A stretch of 64,000 bases of DNA from Xanthocytophaga flava (lineage in GTDB: Bacteria; Bacteroidota; Bacteroidia; Cytophagales; 172606-1), in contig JASJOS010000014.1 in assembly GCA_030068525.1 (NCBI GenBank), positions 62,001 to 126,000 on the forward strand. The letters are read 5' to 3'. A program made the translations under genes and the position numbers. Positions 9,693-18,662 of the stretch are shown here, in pieces. The stretch's first letter is position 1. Each line of letters starts with the position of its first letter. Below the pieces are notes generated by a model, which saw nothing but the letters and a program-made list of their open reading frames with translations, made no database searches and had not been told where the DNA came from.

Positions 9693-10034
9693 TTAATGGT
9701 TCTTGTTCTTTGAGTATTTTTTTACTTCCAAATCTATTTCTGCTGTTGTTTTCTTTTTCCCTTCTAAAATCCAAGTTTGTAGCTCTTGTTTTGAGAAATA
9801 CAATTTCTTACCCTTTTTGAAAAAAGGAATCTGTCGTTTTGAGGTTAGCTCATAGATAGTTGCCTTTGCCAAGCTGACAAATTGAGATGCTTTATCAATT
9901 GTTAAAATCTCATTTGGTTCGGGTTGTGAAGAGTGAACCTGATTAGATTCTTCTTGAAGTACGAATCGCATTTCTTCCCTGATCAATTCCCTTATTTGTG
10001 AAAGCGGAATAGGAAATAGAATGATGTTTTCCAT
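9693..10034 (-). CDS. Excisionase-like helix-turn-helix protein
   Basis: This 113-residue protein has a MerR/excisionase-type helix-turn-helix (HTH_17) at about residues 40-90, with the typical order TIDKASQFVSLAKATIYELT, then FFKKGKKLYF and a final helix. Such small proteins act as recombination directionality factors, or as regulators in Bacteroidota mobile elements. I chose the ATG at 10034 rather than an upstream start, because MENIILFPIPLSQIRELI is the usual beginning of this family and the upstream extension is poor in family features. It follows the integrase by 105 bases on the same strand, a typical int-xis arrangement. A hairpin abuts its start codon. Confidence 0.75.
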   Translation of the reverse strand: MENIILFPIPLSQIRELIREEMRFVLQEESNQVHSSQPEPNEILTIDKASQFVSLAKATIYELTSKRQIPFFKKGKKLYFSKQELQTWILEGKKKTTAEIDLEVKKYSKNKNH

Positions 10035-10058
10035 GTGGCAGAGATTAGTTTTGCCACA
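10034..10058 (-). promoter_or_regulatory. Inverted repeat abutting the excisionase-like start codon
   Basis: TGTGGCA and TGCCACA form seven-base arms around an 11-base loop. On the coding strand the hairpin sits immediately before the ATG of the helix-turn-helix gene. It could be a protein-binding operator or an RNA structure limiting translation. The arms are short, so chance is possible. Confidence 0.3.
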
Positions 10059-10139
10059 AAAAAATCGAATAAATAAGTAAGATAAACACAACCTGAACCC
10101 AACTTGGGTTAGATTTTTTTCTTCCTTGATGGGCTAGAA

Positions 10140-11231
10140 TTACTTGAGGCGTAACTTAGGGAATTTAGCAACTTCTTCCACTTTCTTTTTATCTACAATC
10201 TTAGCATATACCATTGTCATATCAATCTTCGAATGAACCAACATTTCTTTCATAGTATATAAGTCAATACCATTACTTATCCCAATAGTTGCAAAGGTAT
10301 GTCGCCCTGCATGAAAGTGGAGATGTTGTTTGATTCCTGCTTCCATTCCCCAACGAGTCAAATGCTTACGTAAAGTACTTTTATTGATAGTTAATCTATA
10401 AAATACAAGATCATTATTCTGTTCTTTTTCTAGTAAGTTGAGAATTTCTTTAGCGTTTTCAGTGAGGGGTAGAATGGCTATCTTTTCAGAAGTCTTTGCT
10501 GGACGTAAATAAATTCGATTGTCTCGAATATCTGACCATTTGAGTAATCGGATATCTGAAATACGTAATCCTGTAAAGCAGGAGAAGAGAAATGCTTCGC
10601 GGATGTGGTAGCCAAACTTGGTTGGAGTTTGGATAAGGAGTTTTAGTTCATCTATGTCTAATGTAGTACGCTCAACATCCTGGAGTTTGGGAAGCGTTAC
10701 TTTCTGCATAGGGTTTATTAGCAAAAAACCTTTATCAATAGCAATGTTCAGAAATAATTTCAACGCCTGAAGATAAGCACGGGCTGTATTTTGACTTACA
10801 TTTTTAAGTAAATAGCTTTTAAAATCCTCGCACCAGTCACGGGTAATCTCAGCAAAGATTGGTTGCTTATCTTTTAAGAAGATTTTCGTATGTTTCAGAA
10901 GAGCAAGGTTATAATCTACATTCGTAGTTTTTCGTTTTACCTCTCTTGTCAGAAAGGTGAGATAGTCTGCTTGTGAGTCAGCTTTCTTTTCTATGAGACC
11001 ATAATTGCCATTCAGGAACTCTAGTTCTTTTTTAGCTTTTATCCCTTCTGCATATAAGACGGATTCTTTATCTGCTTCTTTAAGACGCTTTTTTACGCTA
11101 TAGTCTTCGGATACATAAATTTTTAGAAACTCATATTCCCGTTTCATTTTACCTGTAGCATCCTGGATATAGATATCAAGGTAGATGGAGTACTTTCCAT
11201 TTTTGAGTGGTTTATAACGGATTGTAATCAT
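10140..11231 (-). CDS. Tyrosine recombinase (site-specific integrase)
   Basis: This 363-residue protein has the full layout of Bacteroidota tyrosine recombinases: an N-terminal arm-binding domain (about 1-80, starting ITIRYKPLKNGKYSIYLDIY), a SAM-like core-binding domain (about 95-190) and a catalytic domain with GLRISD (first Arg), HAGRHTF (the HxxR motif), LVHSKIDMTM and the nucleophile Tyr342 in VYAKI. It should integrate and excise the island by cutting at a short core site. It points away from the 3' end of the tRNA-Pro gene about 160 bases upstream, which is the usual arrangement when that tRNA 3' end is the attachment site. It appears intact. Confidence 0.92.
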   Translation of the reverse strand: MITIRYKPLKNGKYSIYLDIYIQDATGKMKREYEFLKIYVSEDYSVKKRLKEADKESVLYAEGIKAKKELEFLNGNYGLIEKKADSQADYLTFLTREVKRKTTNVDYNLALLKHTKIFLKDKQPIFAEITRDWCEDFKSYLLKNVSQNTARAYLQALKLFLNIAIDKGFLLINPMQKVTLPKLQDVERTTLDIDELKLLIQTPTKFGYHIREAFLFSCFTGLRISDIRLLKWSDIRDNRIYLRPAKTSEKIAILPLTENAKEILNLLEKEQNNDLVFYRLTINKSTLRKHLTRWGMEAGIKQHLHFHAGRHTFATIGISNGIDLYTMKEMLVHSKIDMTMVYAKIVDKKKVEEVAKFPKLRLK

Positions 11232-11269
11232 AAGACTAAGGATTAAGATATCTTTGTTTTATTCTTCCG

Positions 11270-11327
11270 AGTAACAAGGGAGTAACAAAAGTAACAAAAA
11301 TAACCCGAGAAAAGCAAAAATAACCCC
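11270..11327. repeat. Repeated short motifs, candidate integrase arm sites
   Basis: Between the integrase start and the tRNA, GTAAC occurs at 11271, 11282 and 11291, followed by two AAAAATAACCC-like units near 11297 and 11317. All lie in the same orientation. Clustered direct repeats between an integrase gene and its core site are what arm-type binding sites look like. The assignment is inferred from position and repetition only. Confidence 0.4.
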
Positions 11328-11342
11328 AAAAGCCCTAAAATG

Positions 11343-11376
11343 AAAAACCGCTCAAAACTAGGTTTTAAGCGGTTTT
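11343..11376 (-). terminator. Terminator downstream of tRNA-Pro
   Basis: AAAACCGCT and AGCGGTTTT form a stem with further A/T pairs inside it. On the minus strand the hairpin is followed by a run of T, so it should end the tRNA-Pro transcript before the integrase. Confidence 0.7.
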
Positions 11377-11391
11377 ATTAGGCTTTCTCAG

Positions 11392-11465
11392 TCGGGATGA
11401 CTGGATTCGAACCAGCGACCCCTTGCACCCCATGCAAGTACGCTACCAGGCTGCGCTACATCCCG
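11392..11465 (-). tRNA. tRNA-Pro (anticodon GGG)
   Basis: The 74-base cloverleaf is complete. The acceptor stem is CGGGATG with CATCCCG and discriminator A, the D arm contains AGCCTGGTAG, the anticodon loop ATGGGGT sits on a CTTGC/GCAAG stem with GGG as anticodon, and the T arm is CTGGTTCGAATCCAG. CCA is not encoded. Its 3' end faces the integrase, so it is the probable insertion site of the island. No second copy of its 3' end was seen elsewhere in the window. Confidence 0.95.
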
Positions 11466-11574
11466 AATCGAACACTTTCTTCGCGAAAGCGGGGTGCAAT
11501 ATTATGGAAAATATCAGATACTCTCTAAATTTTTTTAGAAGTTTTTGTTTTATCTGTCAAAAAATGAGGATGAA

Positions 11575-11880
11575 CTATTTATCCTTTCGGATCATAGATT
11601 GATAGCTTTTGTACAGCTCCTGAAATTTGTTGTATGTCTGATGCAGAGTAGACAAGTTTTGTTTTTGTTTTTGAATTTTGTTCTGGAAAATCTCACGTCT
11701 TTGCAGACTTACATGAAACTTCTCTTCTCCCTGTACTTTAAGGGCAATCAGGTGGCTGATGATATTACTGTGAACAGGAAAGTCTACACCGCTTTCTACT
11801 GCGAATTGTTGTGCTTCCTGTAACATGTTTTCTTCTTGAAGCAAAGAGGCTGCTAATTGGGAGGTGGATGTGAATAACAT
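11575..11880 (-). CDS. Hypothetical coiled-coil protein
   Basis: I do not recognise this 101-residue protein. It is Gln- and Lys-rich and helical (LLQEENMLQEAQQFAVESG, then NKIQKQKQNLSTLHQTYNKF), suggesting a coiled coil, with no signal peptide. The ATG at 11880 was chosen over an upstream alternative, because the extra 40 residues are Phe/Cys/Lys-rich without domain character. It is the first gene outside the island on this side and is transcribed divergently from recQ. Confidence 0.55.
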   Translation of the reverse strand: MLFTSTSQLAASLLQEENMLQEAQQFAVESGVDFPVHSNIISHLIALKVQGEEKFHVSLQRREIFQNKIQKQKQNLSTLHQTYNKFQELYKSYQSMIRKDK

Positions 11881-12288
11881 GGTAGTAATGGTTATATATG
11901 ACAGATAAATTACAGATGTAAGTTTTTTTGTATATATCCGCTGAAATTGACAAAAGTGACCACAGAAATTCTCTTTTTTTACAGAAAATCGCATTTTCAT
12001 AAAATGAGGTGATGACAGAAAAGGCGCAGAAATTGAATAAATTTAGGAGAGGAGAAATGAAATAAAAGATTATACAATTGCCAACTACCTTTAACTCAGT
12101 GAAGTTGTGGTTACATAGTATTATATATATGCTGGTCAGGAACTAATATTTCAGCTTGTGACTATTTTTTGAATACTCTTTTCTTTCATTTTTGCAAAAT
12201 CTTGATACTTGTCCTTTTCCCTTTTTTGTTTTTTCCTTCCTACCTTTGATGTAGTCTATTGTAGTGTTTACAGATTTATTGAGGATAC
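11881..12288. other. AT-rich divergent intergenic region before recQ
   Basis: This gap of about 400 bases should hold promoters for both neighbours. A TACCTTTG at 12241-12248 matches the Bacteroidota -7 consensus TAnnTTTG on the recQ strand, about 40 bases before its start. No TTTG box sits at the expected spacing. No RNA gene or repeat was seen. Confidence 0.35.
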
Positions 12289-14193
12289 ATGGCTATAATC
12301 CATGACATTTTAAAGCAATATTGGGGATATGATGCTTTCAGACCACTTCAGGAGCCTATAATTCAGTCTGTGCTGAATAAAAAAGATACGCTGGCTTTGC
12401 TGCCTACCGGAGGGGGGAAATCTATTTGTTTTCAGGTACCCGCAATGGCAATGGAGGGTGTTTGCATTGTGATATCACCACTGATCGCTTTAATGAAAGA
12501 TCAGGTAGAAAATCTGAAAAAAAGAGGAATAGATGCGGCAGCCATCTACTCGGGTATGACCCGGCGGATGATTGATATTACACTGGATAATTGTCGGTTT
12601 GGCTCTGTAAAATTTTTGTATGTTTCTCCGGAGCGTATTCGTACAGAAATATTTATAGAGCGTTTCCGGCAAATGAAAGTATGTATGATTGCTGTGGATG
12701 AAGCTCATTGTATCTCACAATGGGGCTATGATTTTCGACCTCCTTATCTGCAAATTGCCAAACTACGTGAGTTGGTGCCTGCTGTTCCTATCATTGCATT
12801 AACAGCAACTGCAACAGAGGAAGTACGGAAAGATATTATTGAAAAGCTGGTTTTACGCGAATCATCTATATTTGCTGGAAGTTTTGCCAGAGAGAACTTA
12901 TCCTACTCTGTTTTTTCACTGGAAGATAAAGAACGAAAAATGGTGGATATACTACAGAAAGTACCTGGTTCCTCTGTGGTGTATGTACGTAGCCGCAAGC
13001 GGACGCAAGACCTGGCAAACTGGCTGAACAGACAAGGGATTAAGGCAGACTATTACCATGCAGGATTGACAAATGAAGAACGCGCTGCTAAACAGGACAA
13101 CTGGATTAAAAATCGGACACGGGTCATGGTTGCCACCAATGCCTTTGGAATGGGGATTGACAAGCCAGACGTGCGGACTGTTATTCATATTGATATACCC
13201 GCTAACCTGGAGAGCTACTATCAGGAAGCCGGACGGGCTGGGAGGGATGGTAAGAAAGCCTATGCTGTGGCACTATATAATGAAGTGGATCTGGAGCATA
13301 TGAAGACGGCTCTGGAACAAAACTATCCATCCATAGACATGCTAAGACAGGTGTATCAGGCAATGGCGAATTATTTTCAGGTGGCCGCTGGTGGAGGGTA
13401 TCTGGCTAGTTATGATTTTGATTTTGAGGATTTTTGTAAAACATATCAATTACCGGCACAGGAAACGTTTTATGCGATAAAGCGTTTGGAAGAGGAGGGA
13501 TTTGTTCAACTGACAGAGGCCTTTAACAATCCTTCAAAAATTCTGTTTACTATAGATAAAAAAGGACTCTATGAATTTCAGGTAGCCAACAGCATGTATG
13601 ATCCATTGATCAAGACTATACTGCGAATGTATGGAGGAGATATTTTTAATAATTTTACAATGATCTCTGAGAAAAAGCTGGCCGATTACCTGCAAACAGA
13701 TCCTGCTACTATTGAGCGGTTATTGTTGTATCTGCATCAGTCAAATGTGCTGATTTATGAGAAACAGAAAAATAAACCTCAGCTTATCTTTACTACTGTT
13801 AGGCATGAGGCTGCCCGGCTTCCATTGGATGTGAAACAACTGACATGGCGTAAAAACAGAGATGAAGAAAAACTTCAGGCTGTTATTCGCTATGTAAGTG
13901 AAAACAGAAGATGTCGTACCTTGCAATTATTAGAGTATTTTGGGGAATACATAGAGACAGAATGTGGAGTCTGTGATGTTTGTTCGCAAAAACGAAAAAG
14001 TGAAAAGCCTGCTAAGACACAACAGTACAGAGTGCAGATACAGCAATTACTGAATAGTAATGCAATGCCTGTTTCCGAACTGATTCGTAGTCTGGTTGTT
14101 GCAAATGAGAGTGAGGTGTTGGAAGTACTACGCGAGATGATAGAAATGAATGAGATACAATTGATGGATAATAACTACATAAAAAAAGTATAA
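12289..14193 (+). CDS. recQ: ATP-dependent DNA helicase RecQ
   Basis: This 634-residue superfamily 2 helicase unwinds DNA 3' to 5' in recombination and replication repair. Visible motifs are the RecQ-specific FRPLQ at the start, Walker A TGGGKS near residues 38-43, DEAH at 137-140 within VDEAHCISQWGYDFRP, TATAT, and the helicase C part with GRAGRDG. The RecQ C-terminal zinc site is shown by CRTLQLLEYFG followed by CGVCDVC around 540-566. A winged-helix part follows the helicase core. The last 60 residues do not look like a full HRDC domain, so this is a short RecQ form. It is a single gene with its own upstream region. Confidence 0.93.
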   Translation: MAIIHDILKQYWGYDAFRPLQEPIIQSVLNKKDTLALLPTGGGKSICFQVPAMAMEGVCIVISPLIALMKDQVENLKKRGIDAAAIYSGMTRRMIDITLDNCRFGSVKFLYVSPERIRTEIFIERFRQMKVCMIAVDEAHCISQWGYDFRPPYLQIAKLRELVPAVPIIALTATATEEVRKDIIEKLVLRESSIFAGSFARENLSYSVFSLEDKERKMVDILQKVPGSSVVYVRSRKRTQDLANWLNRQGIKADYYHAGLTNEERAAKQDNWIKNRTRVMVATNAFGMGIDKPDVRTVIHIDIPANLESYYQEAGRAGRDGKKAYAVALYNEVDLEHMKTALEQNYPSIDMLRQVYQAMANYFQVAAGGGYLASYDFDFEDFCKTYQLPAQETFYAIKRLEEEGFVQLTEAFNNPSKILFTIDKKGLYEFQVANSMYDPLIKTILRMYGGDIFNNFTMISEKKLADYLQTDPATIERLLLYLHQSNVLIYEKQKNKPQLIFTTVRHEAARLPLDVKQLTWRKNRDEEKLQAVIRYVSENRRCRTLQLLEYFGEYIETECGVCDVCSQKRKSEKPAKTQQYRVQIQQLLNSNAMPVSELIRSLVVANESEVLEVLREMIEMNEIQLMDNNYIKKV

Positions 14194-14302
14194 TACCAGA
14201 AGTTGATGAGTAATGTGCACATAAATAAGTAGGCATAATTACTGTATACAATATATGAAGTATTCCTTCGGAACATACTGGATTAGATAAAATATCTGAT
14301 TG

Positions 14303-14956
14303 ATGAACTATCATATATTGATAATGAATTATCATCCAATTTGTTTTTCGAAATATATCCAGTATTTTCACCCATCACGAAATAAGGAAGCATTGTCACG
14401 ATCCGTTACTATAGCAGAAAACGAACTGATAGTCATGCTAAAACAGCATGATCGTAAAGGGTTTGAGTATTTGTATGATAAATACTCGGGAGCCTTATAC
14501 GGGGTCGTATTACGTATTGTTAAATCAGAAGAAATTGCAGAAGATGTAGTACAGGAAGCTTTTGTTAAGATTTGGAGGAATGTTTCTTCCTATGAAAAGA
14601 CAAAAGGTACTTTGTTTACATGGATATTAAATATTGCCAGAAATACGGCTATTGATAAGGTGCGTTCTCAGGATTTTAAACAGAACTCCAAAATCCAGGA
14701 TGTAGATCAAAACGTAAGTATGGTAGATAAGCAGGCTAATGTTAATCAGGAAATAGATCATATCGGACTGGAGAAGTATGTGCTTCAGCTAAAACCTGAA
14801 CATCGTCTGATTATCGAATATCTGTATTTTAAAGGATACACACAAAGCGAAGTTGCTACAGAACTGAATATGCCATTAGGTACGGTTAAAACACGTGTAA
14901 AGATGGCAATTAGTCACCTGAGGGAGCTTATTGATGAGAAGATAGACTTCCCATAA
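14303..14956 (+). CDS. ECF-type RNA polymerase sigma factor
   Basis: This 217-residue sigma-70 family factor has region 2 (about 56-122, with LYDKYSGALYGVVLRI and EDVVQEAFVKIWRN) and region 4 (about 162-212, with YTQSEVATELNMPLGTVKTRV, a helix-turn-helix for the -35 site). It lacks regions 1 and 3, so it is of the extracytoplasmic-function group. The first 30 residues are not conserved-looking; the ATG at 14303 is the first possible ATG, but the true start may lie nearer to VTIAENEL. It is followed after 105 bases by a membrane anti-sigma factor, which presumably holds it inactive until a signal arrives at the membrane. Confidence 0.88.
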   Translation: MNYHILIMNYHPICFSKYIQYFHPSRNKEALSRSVTIAENELIVMLKQHDRKGFEYLYDKYSGALYGVVLRIVKSEEIAEDVVQEAFVKIWRNVSSYEKTKGTLFTWILNIARNTAIDKVRSQDFKQNSKIQDVDQNVSMVDKQANVNQEIDHIGLEKYVLQLKPEHRLIIEYLYFKGYTQSEVATELNMPLGTVKTRVKMAISHLRELIDEKIDFP

Positions 14957-15061
14957 CTTCTTTTGTCTGAATAGAGTTAAACTACAGGACAGTGTTGTCA
15001 CTCAGGATCGTTTTAGTAAAGAGAAATCATCGGTTACTTGTTATTGTTAAATTAAATTAAA

Positions 15062-15943
15062 TTGGACATTCAGACTTACATATCGTCTGGTATACTTGAA
15101 AGTTATGTACTAGGCCTGACTTCTCTGGAAGAGAATCAGGAAATAGAGGCATTGGCTGATGAGCACGAGATTATTCGGCAGGAGATTGCATCTATACGCG
15201 GTGCCTTAGAGGCATATGCTTCTCAGTTTGCACAAACACCTCCTCCTTCTTTGAAAGATAAAGTGATGAATAGACTGGATTTTCTGGAAGCAGAAGAAAA
15301 TGATTCAAAAGCATCTCTAGCCAGTCCGTTTCTTAGTATAGATAAAACAGAGGAAGAAGACAAAGAAACGTTTATTTCTGAAGATGTGATTGCATATGCA
15401 GAAAATATCCAGAAACAAAATCGGTTTAGCTATTGGGCTGTTGCTGCAAGTATTTTGCTCGGCTTTAGTATTTTGGGTAATATATATTTATTCTCTCAAT
15501 GGAAGCAAACTGAAACTCAGTTGGCTCAGATAACAACCGAACGGACTGAATTGGCTCTGCACAATCAAGAGCTTGAACAAAAAATGAAGCCAGCCATGAT
15601 GACGGCTTCTGTTGTGAGTAACCCCGACTACAAGGTAGTGAATCTGCAGACAACCGATCCTAAAATGAATGCTGAGGTGATCCTATACTGGCATCCTGAA
15701 AAAGGTAATTTGTACATTGCAGCCAATAAGCTTCCTCCTTTACCTAAAGGGAAGAAATATCAGTTGTGGGCCATTGTAGGAGATAAAAAACTGGATGCCG
15801 GCATGTTTGCACCTACTCAGGAAAAAGGACTATTTACAATGAAGTCTATTCCAGTGCAGGCACAAGCGTTTGCTATTACATTAGAGGATGAGCAGGGAAG
15901 CCCTGAACCTACAACAACTCCCTATGTGGTAGGAAAAGTATAA
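15062..15943 (+). CDS. RskA-type transmembrane anti-sigma factor
   Basis: This 293-residue protein has an N-terminal cytoplasmic sigma-binding segment (ESYVLGLTSLEENQEIEAL), one membrane helix near residues 122-145, a coiled linker, and an extracytoplasmic domain from about 175 with the RskA-type sequence (LPPLPKGKKYQLWAIVGDK, then AFAITLEDEQGSPEPT). It should bind the sigma factor encoded just upstream and release it after signal-induced cleavage. The start is a TTG at 15062; no ATG lies close enough to keep the conserved N-terminus. Confidence 0.85.
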   Translation: MDIQTYISSGILESYVLGLTSLEENQEIEALADEHEIIRQEIASIRGALEAYASQFAQTPPPSLKDKVMNRLDFLEAEENDSKASLASPFLSIDKTEEEDKETFISEDVIAYAENIQKQNRFSYWAVAASILLGFSILGNIYLFSQWKQTETQLAQITTERTELALHNQELEQKMKPAMMTASVVSNPDYKVVNLQTTDPKMNAEVILYWHPEKGNLYIAANKLPPLPKGKKYQLWAIVGDKKLDAGMFAPTQEKGLFTMKSIPVQAQAFAITLEDEQGSPEPTTTPYVVGKV

Positions 15944-15961
15944 GAATTGAATTCCACCAAG

Positions 15962-16002
15962 AAAAACGGGCATGAAGATTAGTTTTCTTCATGCCCGTTT
16001 TT
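15962..16002. terminator. Bidirectional terminator
   Basis: Sixteen-base perfect arms AAAAACGGGCATGAAG and CTTCATGCCCGTTTTT surround a 9-base loop. The hairpin lies between the convergent anti-sigma and lipoprotein genes, with T runs on both strands, so it can stop both transcripts. Confidence 0.9.
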
Positions 16003-16016
16003 AATGATGCTTTTGG

Positions 16017-16817
16017 TTAATTAATTTCTTCTACACGTTTCTTATATCCTAACAACTCGAAGAGAGTTTCCCAGTAATAGGTTACATTCGGATTGTTTTC
16101 TTTTGATGTGCTGGTGGGTTCAAAAGGCAATACAAAATGTATAGTAATTTTGTCATATGGGATAGATCCGTAGTCTTTTTTCAGTACTCCAGCATCTGTT
16201 TTTGCCCACTCTGTCGCCTGCTCACGGGTTTGTGGTGGAGTAGTGTGGAAATCACGGCGATTAGTACCTTTGGCACTTTCAATCATATCACTCAGGTAAT
16301 ATACATTCACTATGGATGATGTATCTGCAATCCGTTTTACTACCTCCAGTGTCCCCCAGATATCTGTTTGCTGATTGGTGGCAGTAGCATTTTCTGTAAG
16401 TAAGTGTTTAAGTGCCTGATTCTGAAATTCTGTTCTTTCTTTGCGTAAGGTAAGTTCAAAGTCATTGACAATTGCTTCCTTATCAGTAGGATTCATATCT
16501 GTAGTGTCTTCACTTACAGCTGCCTGGCTGGTTCCACTGAATGCTTCTGCTTTGATTGTATTTTCATGTATATAGTAGATATCCAATCGATCACCTTTGC
16601 TTCTGATATTAGTGGCTACCAGATTTTTGAGTGTCCGATTATACTTTTGAAGTGCAAATTCTGTAAATCCGCCACCCGCACTTGTTGATTTATCCAGAAA
16701 TACAATACTTTGAATAGGTTTGGGGGGAGCTGCTTTTTTGTCTGAATCTCCTCCACAGGCTGTAAGCAGAATAAGCCCTGCTACAGGAATGCTTTTAGTC
16801 AAAAAATTCATATTCAT
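16017..16817 (-). CDS. Lipoprotein with vWA-like metal site
   Basis: This 266-residue protein has a lipoprotein signal (LILLTACGGD, with Cys21 as the lipidation site). The mature part starts with a hydrophobic strand and DKSTS, which fits the DxSxS metal-ion-dependent adhesion motif of von Willebrand factor A folds, followed by alternating strands and helices (DRLDIYYIHENT, NVYYLSDMIES, ITIHFVLPF). It is probably a periplasmic or outer-membrane lipoprotein that binds a protein partner. A coiled-coil membrane protein lies upstream on the same strand, about 90 bases away, and a terminator-like hairpin separates the two. The vWA assignment is a motif-level guess. Confidence 0.6.
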   Translation of the reverse strand: MNMNFLTKSIPVAGLILLTACGGDSDKKAAPPKPIQSIVFLDKSTSAGGGFTEFALQKYNRTLKNLVATNIRSKGDRLDIYYIHENTIKAEAFSGTSQAAVSEDTTDMNPTDKEAIVNDFELTLRKERTEFQNQALKHLLTENATATNQQTDIWGTLEVVKRIADTSSIVNVYYLSDMIESAKGTNRRDFHTTPPQTREQATEWAKTDAGVLKKDYGSIPYDKITIHFVLPFEPTSTSKENNPNVTYYWETLFELLGYKKRVEEIN

Positions 16818-16862
16818 TATATGTGCAGAAATTTTACTGAATTAGATAGAAAGAAATAAATA

Positions 16863-16888
16863 TATCGCTGCCTGTAGAGACAGCGATA
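16863..16888 (-). terminator. Weak terminator-like hairpin
   Basis: TATCGCTG and CAGCGATA form eight-base arms around a ten-base loop, just behind the stop of the membrane coiled-coil gene. On the minus strand it is followed by an A/T-rich stretch with few consecutive T, so termination may be partial. Confidence 0.5.
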
Positions 16889-16909
16889 GGATATAAAAAG
16901 ATAGTTAAT

Positions 16910-18160
16910 CTATGAATGAACGGCCTGTCCATTGGCGTTTACAATATCAACATGGCCATTAGGGCGTTGTTCGGTGCGTTGTTCTACTTTACCCCGTACA
17001 TATCCATCATTGTATTGAGAAACTCTTCTCTCTACATCGTATAAACCTTGCTGGTCTGTAAGATCACGAATCTCAGCACGAACCGTCTTAATTTCAGATT
17101 GCAGCTCTTCAGGTTTAGAAAACATAGCCAGGTGATTTTCACTGATAGCTTTCTGTGCTTTCTCCTGAGATAGTTGTGTTTCCACTTTCTCAAGTTCTTT
17201 CTGAGTACGTTTCTCCAGGCGTTTCATTTGTCCGATACGTATTGGGATTTGTACCCAGCGTTTCCAGTACGTTTGTACAATAGGTGTGCCTACACCCAGA
17301 CAAACCGCTCCTGATACCGCAAATAGGATACCTGTGAGTACAAAAGACCACGCTCCCCAGGGATCATTCAACAATTCCTCATTCAACTGAATACGTTGTC
17401 TGCGCAAGCTGTCAAGTTTAGCTATCAGTGTAGGGCTATTGGTTCCGGCACCACTTTGTAGATACGTAGCTTCGTTGTTTAAAAATGCTTTCATTTTGTC
17501 TACACGAAACGCATCATATCGGTAAAGCCCAAGAACTGCCATAGTAGTTAAGGCAAAGAATAACAATACCATCTTAAAATAGATATATCGTTTATACTTG
17601 CCTTCCTGATAGTAATGTTCGATCAGTCGTTCGTAGGCTGGTTTGAGCAAAAGCGATAAGGCTGCAAGACCACCTGCAAAGCTCCATGCTTCAAAGCCCT
17701 TAAATCCAAAGGCATAGGCTACAATATCTTTAGAGATAATCAGATCACCTGTGATAAACAGTAAACCGGCAAGTACATAAAACAAGCCTATCAGAAAAGG
17801 ATTATCATTACGTGTATTTTTGCGAAGTTCACGTAATTGTTCTTTTTCTATGCCTGCTTTATTCGCTGTATCTCTAAGACGGTCTGCCTGTTGCTCTTTC
17901 AATGGTATCTGATGTGTATGTTGCTGGGATTTCTCAATCCACTGAGCTGATTCTTTTTGAGCTTCCTGCAACTCCGTCTCCAGTCTAGCTAATTCACTTT
18001 TCCGGTTCTGAAGTTTTTCAATAGACTGATTATATAATACCTGACTGGACAGAAAACTTTCGTAGTGTTTCTTTTCCAGATCCAGCTTCCCATTGTCAAG
18101 TCCATGGGAAAACTCATTGTTGGTTTCGTCTGCGTTCTGTAAGGATGATTGTGAAGACAT
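16910..18160 (-). CDS. Coiled-coil membrane protein of unknown function
   Basis: I cannot assign a family to this 416-residue protein. A long N-terminal coiled coil (about 20-110, rich in Glu, Gln and Lys) precedes four hydrophobic segments: near 117-137 (FLIGLFYVLAGLLFITGDLI), 155-170, 195-215 (FKMVLLFFALTTMAVLGL) and 270-292. A second coiled coil follows at about 315-375, and the tail is polar. Both coiled coils are likely cytoplasmic. It is transcribed in the same direction as the downstream lipoprotein gene, with a weak hairpin between them. Confidence 0.6.
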   Translation of the reverse strand: MSSQSSLQNADETNNEFSHGLDNGKLDLEKKHYESFLSSQVLYNQSIEKLQNRKSELARLETELQEAQKESAQWIEKSQQHTHQIPLKEQQADRLRDTANKAGIEKEQLRELRKNTRNDNPFLIGLFYVLAGLLFITGDLIISKDIVAYAFGFKGFEAWSFAGGLAALSLLLKPAYERLIEHYYQEGKYKRYIYFKMVLLFFALTTMAVLGLYRYDAFRVDKMKAFLNNEATYLQSGAGTNSPTLIAKLDSLRRQRIQLNEELLNDPWGAWSFVLTGILFAVSGAVCLGVGTPIVQTYWKRWVQIPIRIGQMKRLEKRTQKELEKVETQLSQEKAQKAISENHLAMFSKPEELQSEIKTVRAEIRDLTDQQGLYDVERRVSQYNDGYVRGKVEQRTEQRPNGHVDIVNANGQAVHS

Positions 18161-18662
18161 CTCGAGGTTATTTATGTGATATTCGTTTTGCTAGAATTAT
18201 AGTATAATTATAGTGACTTCAATGCTCAGTATATCTATGCACTTTAAGACAAAAAGCAAGCCAGAGCTTAACTTTCAGAATTGGATGCTAAAGACAAAAA
18301 GATAAAATAGCAGAAAATAATTACATTGTAGAAAATCTGGGCATTGAAGGGGATTTATATTATAAAACGGTGCAATTTTAAAATTTATTGGTTATACGAA
18401 ATAAAAAAAAATAGGTTTCCTGAATACATTTTTTATCTTATCTCTGATAATGAGCCTATTATGTAATTTTTATTGTTTTTTGTGGGTATAATCTTACACA
18501 AATAATTTTTTTTATAAAAATGCAGATTTGCGTTTACTTTTTTCATAGTTTTAGTATCTATAGTTGTAAATCGGTTTAGCTGTAGCAAACCTTTCATAAA
18601 GAAATAGAGAGCATACCTTACCTGTCAATAGTACCAAGTATTCATCCTCAACACTTTCGCTT
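18161..18662. other. AT-rich divergent intergenic region
   Basis: This region of about 500 bases lies between two divergent genes. It is very rich in A and T, with poly-A and poly-T tracts, and presumably contains the two promoters. I found no open frame, RNA gene or long repeat in it. Confidence 0.3.

Noticed and set aside
1-11391. Second attachment site (repeat of the tRNA-Pro 3' end) inside the window
   Set aside because: I scanned for CTGGATTCGAACCAG-like sequence on both strands and saw none, so the distal end is probably upstream of the window.
13073-13303. Open frames within recQ on either strand
   Set aside because: They overlap conserved helicase motifs in the recQ frame and have no independent support.
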